A DNA stretch of 64,000 nt from Polyodon spathula (Eukaryota; Chordata; Actinopteri; Acipenseriformes; Polyodontidae), in the NCBI RefSeq assembly GCF_017654505.1, contig NC_054535.1:45844664-45908663 (forward strand), in the 5' to 3' direction. Below are positions 57,238-64,000 of the stretch, in pieces (positions within the stretch are counted from its first letter, which is position 1; every line of letters starts with the position of its first letter). The position numbers and the translations under genes were made by a program. The notes below the pieces were generated by a model. The model was not told the origin of the DNA and did no database searches. It was given only the letters and a program-made list of their open reading frames with translations.

Positions 57238-58734
57238 TTTTCTGAGTATTTCGAAAGAGTATAACAAAGACGTTAAAAGCTTACCTGACTTCATCCCCTG
57301 GTGAAACGGCGCGAACCTGTGAGGAGGTGCTGAAGAAAAATCATTGAGGATTATATTATCGTATTTTTTTTTACTTCCCAGTTAAGCGCATGTATTTAAT
57401 CTCATCCGCAAAATGACGGGGAAATGTGTATTTAACCACAGGTGGCTGCTAATGGAAAAGTACAAGTGCCGAACCCAAGCAAAGCGTTCTGCATTCCTGC
57501 AAGAAAACGATCGATTTATCTGCGATGGGCGAATAATATTTATAGTAGAAGAAAACTATATATAAACAGACAGACTTTTTGTAAGATTTGTTTCAGAGCT
57601 GTCAGTGGCCTAGACTAAATCTTTAACTGAGTCTCTTATTCCAAATTAGTCGTTTTTGTTTGACAGAGGCTTATCTCTATAACTTACCTCAGAAGGAAAC
57701 CGTTTTTGTAATTTGCTATTATTGAGTCAGAATTTTGATTTGGTCCAGACTTTTGAACGTAACCTATGCTTTCTTTATTAAGTACTGTGCTGACTACAGA
57801 GAATAACGCAAATTAAAACATAAATAACTGTTTACCATTGGAGAAATTTCTCATAACTGTAGTCTACTACTGTAGTTTAATCATATTTCATTATCTAGAA
57901 TAAAAACATAGAAATAATCGTATTAGCTTATTAAATAGGTTATTTTACAGTTCGATTATGATAAGCAAAACTAAGTTACTCGTTTTGAATTTAACAATAC
58001 AACTATATTTATGTACTCCATTTTAAATACAGTTTTTACAAAAGAGTGATTGCTAGGAAAGCCCACATGTATTTTAAAACATAAATGTTAACAAAACTAT
58101 TTTTTAACGTATGTTAAAATTATCCCTTTTGACAAGATGTCGCGCCCATCAACCAAGTGCTGTAAACACAGTTGCCAGACTTAAATCATAAATTGTCTGG
58201 CTTATAAAAATACCTGTTGTTGCACTCGATTACATTAATATATCCTATAGTAGTGATGTCTTTCTTTGTAAATTAAACATTTGCACATCGTTTGGATGGG
58301 TAGCCTTCTAAAATTGAATCGGATGAATGGTTATGAAATCTCCATGTTATGAATAACGAGCGCTAGTTTAATTCTTATCTGCATTCTGTCAAATAACTGT
58401 TCAAATTGGTATACAGAGCTGGACTCTTTATCATCGTTTATTATTCATATTTCAGTACCGATATATTTAGCAGGCAGGGCTACTCGTCTGTTAAATTATG
58501 TACTTAAATATTTTATTTTTCTGTTGGTTATTGTTTTATTTTGAGGAAGATGAGCTAAACACTATATTAATAATTAATCCCGACCCCTTACTCTAGTTAT
58601 TTGTGCTCTTGAAAATGGGTTTTGTTTTCTTTTTGATTGTTAACACTTGGAATCTACACTGTGGGAAAAAAATACTTTAAAAGACTAATAAACTGACTGT
58701 TTTGGATCACAGAATTTGAGTTCTTTTTTGGTGG
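57238..58734. other. Region without recognisable gene
   Basis: About 1.5 kb of AT-rich sequence. A minus-strand ATGAAGTCAG|GTAAGC at about 57278-57293 resembles a first coding exon with a good donor, preceded by GC-richer sequence, but nothing else supports a gene. Confidence 0.45.
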
Positions 58735-59525
58735 TGGTTAACATGTAGAAAACAGGATGAATCTGTAGAAACCTCAAAATGGAACAAGGTAACCAGTGGT
58801 GTACCACAGGGATCAGTATTGGGTCCTCTGCTCTTTCTAATCTACATTAATGACTTAGATTCTGGTATATTAAGCAAACTTGTTAAATGTGCACAAGACA
58901 CAAAAATAGAGTGGCAAATACTGTTGCAGCAGCAAATGTCATTCAAAATGATCTAGACAGCATTCAGAACTGGGCAGACACATGGCAAATGACATTTAAT
59001 ATAGAAAAGTGTAACTTACTGCACGCAGGCAATACAAATGTCCATTATAAATACAATATGGGAGATACCGAAATTGAAGAAGAAATCTATGAAAAAGATC
59101 TTGGAGTTTATGTTGACTCAGAAATGTCTTCATCTAGAGTGTGTGGGGAAGTTATAAAAAAGGCCAACAAAATGCTCAGATATATAGTGAATAGTGTTGA
59201 ATTCTAAATTATAAAAGTTATTGATAATGTCGACCCAATGGACTTTTTCGACCTGAAAAAAGAAACAAGGACCAGGGGTAGCAAATGGAGATTAGATAAA
59301 GGGGCATTCAGAACAGAAAATATGAGGCACTTTTTAACACAGAGAATTCCAAATTGTGGGAGTCTGGAACCAACTCCCCAGTAATGTTGTTGAAGCTGAC
59401 ACCCTGGGATCTTTCAAGAAGCTGCTTTATGAGATTCTGGGATCAATAAGCTACTAACAACCAAACGAGCAAGGTGGGCCGAATGGCCTCCTCTCGTTTG
59501 TAACCTTTCTAATGTTGTTATGTTC
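58735..59525 (+). pseudogene. CR1-type LINE, 3' end
   Basis: Encodes reverse transcriptase pieces [20 protein letters not shown] and [20 protein letters not shown] (where FADD would be expected, so the catalytic box is lost), then NWADTWQMTFNIEKCNLLHA and KDLGVYVDSEMSSS. After a stop at 59205 frameshifted pieces lead to the C-terminal GRMASSRL-type end near 59480 and the CR1-like ATGTTGTTATGTTCT tail. The 5' part is missing. Confidence 0.85.
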
Positions 59526-60078
59526 TAACAAGCGACTATTTTATTTGGTATGGCCGATATAAGAGACATCAGTGTTCAATATCTTATGCTTAACGATAAG
59601 CATTACTAAAACTCTTTAACTGTCAGATTTAGAAAGCATTACCATGACAAATAACATTTGTGTCCAACTTCTGTATTGTAACTTCTTCATGTTTTGTGAT
59701 AACTGTCCTCAAAATAGTATTTAAAATTTTAAAAAAGCATAAAATAAATGCACTTGCTTTATAACTGGCAGATCGCACATGGTACAGTTCCTGATTAACC
59801 TATAAAATAAATAAATACAAATTACTGAAACTGAATATTAAGCAAGCAAAAGTAATATTTTCTGTATATATTAATGACTGATAATGATACCATGATAATA
59901 ACAAAGAAATCTGTAGAAATTTACAGAAATTAAAATAAGAATTGATATTAAAGTAGTGATTCTAAAAATAGATCTTTATAACACAACATCAAGTAAATTT
60001 TTATATTAACGAAGAAATACTTTAAAAAGGGCAGTCCACCCTCAAATGTTCTGTTCTTTTGACTGAAATGAGGATCCA
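59526..60078. other. Region without recognisable gene
   Basis: AT-rich; nothing recognisable. Confidence 0.5.
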
Positions 60079-60087
60079 TTAAAAAAA

Positions 60088-60152
<65 letters not shown>
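60079..60152. repeat. A-tract and TA microsatellite
   Basis: About 25 A followed by about 23 TA/AT repeats. May be the decayed tail of a retroposon, but no body is attached. Confidence 0.95.
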
Positions 60153-60155
<3 letters not shown>

Positions 60156-60424
60156 CATGTCTTTATTTTGTTTGTTGTTTATTTCTATTTTTGGCCCAGT
60201 TTGATGTGGAATGAGATGTGTTTGACCTGGAAGTATGACTTCCCGTTTAGGATGATGTATTTGTTCCCTATTTGTGTAGTTGTTTGTTTAATTGTTGATG
60301 GTTTTGCTGTTCTCTTTGCTTCTTTAGATATTTTGGTGGTCATTTCTGAGTGTGGGTTATCATTTAGCTAGGAATAGTCAATTATGCTTTGTAATTCTGT
60401 GTGCCTTTGAAAGGGTGACTTGCA

Positions 60425-60870
60425 GTGGTGACGTCAGACCAGAACAGAAACCAAAGCATGGAATGGCGGTGAACCTGAGGCGCTACGGCGCTCAGTACTT
60501 TATTAAATAATAAAACAAAAGACTTGAGCAAACAAAAGGGCACAAGGGCCAAACAAACAAATAGTAAATAAATAGTATGCTGCTTGCGAAACCAGCATAC
60601 TTAGAAATTGTTTCTTTCTTTTTCACACAGACGTATGTCTCTCCTCCTTGAGCGCAGACAGCTGCAGGCTTTATATTCTGGGCGAGGGGTTAACTAGCTA
60701 TGAATTAATTATCTTATTACCCCTCGGCCATAGTCTGCACGATATTAATAAGGATGCGTGACTGTCAGCTAGTTAAATAAATCAGTAGCTGATCAGACAC
60801 GTATCCTCACAAGGTTTTAAAATTAAACACAACAATAAAAATAATGATGACGGCTTCGTCCACCAGGATA
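60425..60870 (-). mobile_element. Probable LTR fragment
   Basis: Carries GACGTCAGACCAG, TTTATTAAATAATAAAACAA and GGGCACAAGGGCC, the complement of the polyadenylation region and GGCCCTTGTGCCC motif of LTRs in this window, then a CTCCTTGAGCG region and a stem-like AATTAATTATCTTATTACC stretch. Ends not defined. Confidence 0.5.
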
Positions 60871-62135
60871 AAAGCAGTTTGTTCTGAGGTTATTCATAAA
60901 AATGGAACTGAGATGTTTTCTGATTGATAGTATCATTTTTTGTTGCCTTCAGAAATAGCAATATCCCTTTTCTTTTAAAAATACAGAATAAAACCAAGTA
61001 CAACTGTAGAGTTACCCAGGTAAACAAAGATGAGTAATGATTGCAAACATTTTGTTTTGATTGCACAATAACTGTCTGCTTCTCACCCTTTCCAATTTAA
61101 GGATTTAAAATCCTCTCCTATTAGCAAAACATTGTGAAACACTGTGAGTTGTCACAATAGAGCCTGTTAAGAAGATCGTCTGTTTGTCAGCAAACTATGT
61201 GAAGACAAACGACTACTTGCTCATTTCTTTGGTCATTATTTTATATGGAAAAAAATTAATGAGTTTAAAGAGAGAAGTTGGTCCAACTCTTTTTGCAGCC
61301 AACTAGAAAACCCCCCTTCCTCTCCAAATTGACAAATAGCCAATTAGGTAGTATTGGTATAAATTATATAGGTCAACTGATATGCAAAAATTAACAACTG
61401 TGTGGGGAAAAAACACTACAGGGTGAAACTTGACTTAAAACATTTACAAAAGTACCAATTTTTTATTAAGTGCCTCATTCCTAACACTGGGCACCCCAAA
61501 AGAAAGTGAAACTGATTAATACAAACACAAAAAAAAATATAGAATGGACAGTAAGGCAAAAGAAGGCTAGAGGGATCCTAAATAATAAACACAAATACAA
61601 AATAATGAACAAAAACACAATAAATTAAATAAATAAAATAAACAACCACAAGAACCCTGTGCATAAATAACTCAAATCGCTGCATTAAGTGCTCTAATAA
61701 TCAGCAAAAGTAAACTTTAAATCACACACTAATAATCTGCTACTAATATGATTCCGGTAGTATTTATTGCCAGGTATTGCCAGAGAGAATAACTGTTGGC
61801 GTCGTTATCTGATTTAGGATCTTCAATGGAGACAGAAAATATTGCTCTGAGTATTCATAGTTGCACCCAAATAGGCACTAGAATCCAACCACAATGTTGA
61901 TACATGCAGGAAGTCTTGGCACTGCGCACAACAAAAGCAAAACAGCCAACAGAAGTAAAGAAAAAGAAAACACGTAAAGACAACACAGTCTTTTGCAATG
62001 ACAGTGAATCAGTAGTTTCTAGTACTAAGGAAACGGTGGTTACACTAAAACTAAAAATACAGAATATTGGCTCACTTCCATGTCTCCATGCCACCCTTTA
62101 GAATCATTATTATAGCTTGTTGGTATTCCCACCAC
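60871..62135. other. Region without recognisable gene
   Basis: About 1.25 kb, AT-rich. A 65-codon plus-strand frame at 61904-62098 with a lysine-rich centre has no recognisable domain and no splice or promoter context, so it is not called. Confidence 0.45.
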
Positions 62136-62139
62136 TAAA

Positions 62140-63100
62140 TTCAAGTTTAAAGTTTATTTATTTATAGACCACCTTTCACACAATGTCCCAAAGCGCTTTA
62201 CACAACAATAAAATCAACAAGAATACAGTATACTTGAACATTAGTACAGAAAAATTAGTAAGATTGATAGGAGGCTGTGTGGTCTGGTGATTAAAGAAAA
62301 AGGGCTTGTAACCAGGAGGTCCCCGGTTCAAATCCCAGTTCACTCACTGTGACCTTGAGCAAGTCACAACCTTCTTGTGCTCTGTCTTTCAGGTGAGATG
62401 TTGTTCTAAGTGACTCTGCAACTGATGCATCGTTCACATACCCTAGTCTCTGTATGTCACCTTGGATAAAGACATCTGCTAAATAAACAAATAATAATTG
62501 ATAAAAAAAGAGAGAAGTAAAAGTTATTAAGCAACAAAATACAGTGAAAGAAAACATTAAGAGAGGGGAATATAATTACAATAGTGATACATGAAATTAG
62601 GATTCAAAAGTTAATTTAAAAAAAATATATAGTTTTTAACCTTGACTTAAAAACATTAAATAACTCTGCTTCTCTGCTGTCAGATGGCAATCTATTCCAC
62701 AATCTTGGTGCATTATAGCTAAAAGCTCTTTCTCCTTTTCTCTTTGTCTTAGTCTTTGGAATAGCAAAAAGGCCAGAATCGGCTGACCTTAGAGCACAGA
62801 TAGTTGCACATATGGGGACATGAGCTATTTTAAATAATCAGTAGCCAAACCATGGTGGACCTTATAAGAGTTATAAGACAACAGCAAAATCTTTAAATCA
62901 ATTCTAACATGTACTGGAAGCCAATGAAGTGCAGCCAATACTGGAGTTATGTGCTCTATTTTCTTTGTTCTACTTAGCACCTTAGCTGCTACATAAAAAT
63001 GTTGGGCCATCCAACGTTCCACCTCCGACAGACATGCAATTAGCGTAGAGACAGCTGATGCATCCCCAGGCTTTACCAAGATGTGTGTAAATGTATATGG
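62140..63100 (-). pseudogene. L2-like LINE, 3' end, interrupted by a SINE
   Basis: On the minus strand 63079-62825 encodes ASAVSTLIACLSEVERWMAQ and then HITPVLAALHWLPVHVRIDL, ILLLSYNSYKVHHGLATDYL, the finger/thumb region of L2/Rex-type reverse transcriptases (deletion between the two pieces). The untranslated tail runs to 62140 with AAAGCGCTTT-type sequence near 62190. A SINE is inserted at 62265-62500. Confidence 0.82.
62265..62500 (+). mobile_element. tRNA-derived SINE (V-SINE-like)
   Basis: The head has a B-box-like GGTTCAAATCCC (62326-62337) and an A-box-like TGTGTGGTCTGGTGATTA near 62275, so it derives from a tRNA. The body GATGCATCGTTCAC is shared with 52675. The tail CTTGGATAAAGACATCTGCT is the LINE-related tail common in fish SINEs. 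Ends in AAATAAACAAATAAT. Not a functional tRNA gene because the cloverleaf is not intact. Confidence 0.82.
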
Positions 63101-63364
63101 TATTTATGGATAATCACAGCCAATGGTAGCACGTATAAGGGGAATAGTAAGGGGCCAAGAATAGAGCCTTTAGACAAAAAATTAGACAAAGATCTTGCCT
63201 GAACCCCTGTGCCTATTTTGTATATTTTCCACTACATTGGAATTTGTAAAACAAATATTAAGTGATATATTTGCTGAAGAGGTCATGATTAAATATTTTA
63301 AACTACATTGTACAAATATTAGCCTGACATGGGATCCAAGTTGTGCCCTGCCAATACCAGCAGA
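63101..63364. other. Region without recognisable gene
   Basis: AT-rich spacer between the LINE and the GC-richer segment at the right end; nothing recognisable. Confidence 0.45.
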
Positions 63365-64000
63365 AACATATTGTGACGGCGGCTTGCCGTGGGTTCAGCG
63401 GGAAGAAAGAGACAATGCAACAGGATTTCTTTGGTGCTAAAAGGGCCGTTTACTGCTCCAGCTGCAGGCTAGGCTGGCGCTTAAAAGTGTTGTTGGTTTT
63501 TGAAAGGAAGGTAACAAATAGATATACACTCGACTCTAGCTCTCTAACACTCGCTGCCTCTCACTCAGCACGCACTCAATGAACAGCACGCAGGCTGCAG
63601 CTTATAGAGTCATCAGACGGGAAAGAGCAGACCTGGTTGGAACCAGGCTGCAGCAGCTACACAGACAGACAGACACACACAACACAGCATGAAAGTGAAC
63701 ACAACATACAACTATTTACAAGCAAATCCCACACCCCAGCAGTTCAATGCAGCACCAAAACGCCCCACTCATAAGTCCTGTAGGACCTGACGCTATACTA
63801 CCCCCCTGCTTAAACACTTCCCAGCCCGTGAAGCACTTGCTTCGTTCAAGTACCAGAGGGTTTTGAGAGCAATGCAATGCGGAGTCCCTCCTGGATCTGG
63901 ACTCCCTTGCACTACTACCCCTCTCCACACAGCGAGGCAGAGGCTGGCCAGTGCAGCCCCAACAGCAACCTCAGAACCCAACTGTCATTTGGAGAGAGCT
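63365..64000. mobile_element. Possible LTR-type element entering from the right
   Basis: Begins TGTGACGGCGGCTTGCCG, is richer in GC than its left neighbour, and contains ACAGACAGACAGACACAC and CTACCCCCCTGCTTAAACAC. Runs off the window. The TGTGACG start is like LTR family D, but no second end or coding domain is visible, so this is tentative. Confidence 0.35.

Noticed and set aside
62265..62340. Functional tRNA gene
   Set aside because: The A- and B-box words fit, but the arms do not pair as a cloverleaf and the sequence continues into a SINE body and tail.

Overview
The window looks like eukaryotic, intergene-rich vertebrate DNA, most likely from a non-teleost ray-finned fish such as a sturgeon or paddlefish (inference). 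The reasons are Tc1, CR1, L2-like, REL-endonuclease LINE, DIRS and Gmr1-type LTR elements side by side, a tRNA-derived fish-type SINE, and small multi-exon genes with phase-0 introns that look like secretory calcium-binding phosphoproteins (SCPP, the enamel/ganoine family). No bacterial genes, CRISPR arrays or operons are present. A 10-N assembly gap lies at 28175-28184.

Layout. The window is built from repeated copies of one ancestral unit: two short flank segments, a TATA/CCAAT promoter with noncoding exon 1, exon 2 (signal peptide), exon 3 (acidic, SxE motif), exon 4 (proline-rich, stop codon), and then a long 3' flank here called block A. Plus-strand copies are block A1 (1-6480, tail of a unit whose gene lies left of the window), gene copy 1 (7925-10093) and block A2 (10232-19575). 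Minus-strand copies are block A3 with exon 4 of copy 2 (37540-42422), copy 3 (exons 3 and 4; block A 45605-49720) and copy 4 (55366-53210; block A 52406-53050). The two orientations face each other as a large imperfect inverted repeat. The centre (about 20.3-34.3 kb) holds a direct duplication, B1 and B2, offset by about 7.8 kb. Each B copy carries a DIRS gag fragment, a REL-endonuclease LINE, an orphan gene promoter with exon 1, and an LTR element encoding a double zinc-knuckle protein with a coding minisatellite.

Mobile elements. A 5.6 kb Gmr1-like Ty3/gypsy element (11406-17023) has paired LTRs and a near-perfect target duplication, with integrase upstream of reverse transcriptase. The same insertion survives as a solo LTR in A1 and, with one end deleted, as an LTR remnant in A3. 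Three Tc1 copies are decayed. A 2.45 kb DNA transposon (46374-48823) with long inverted repeats is nearly intact and has a short derivative at 56931. Several solo LTRs, an L2-like LINE, a CR1 tail and two SINEs fill the rest. From 57.2 kb to the end there are only decayed repeats and unassigned AT-rich DNA.

Functional reading. No copy of the small secreted-protein gene is obviously complete: copy 1 has lost its exon 2 splice donor, copies 2 and 3 lack early exons, and copy 4 has a decayed exon 4. A transcript starting at copy 4 and splicing into the intact exon 4 of copy 3 would still be open. Retroelement open frames are mostly broken, except the gag-like frame at 12156-13013 and the zinc-knuckle frame at 24387-25742.
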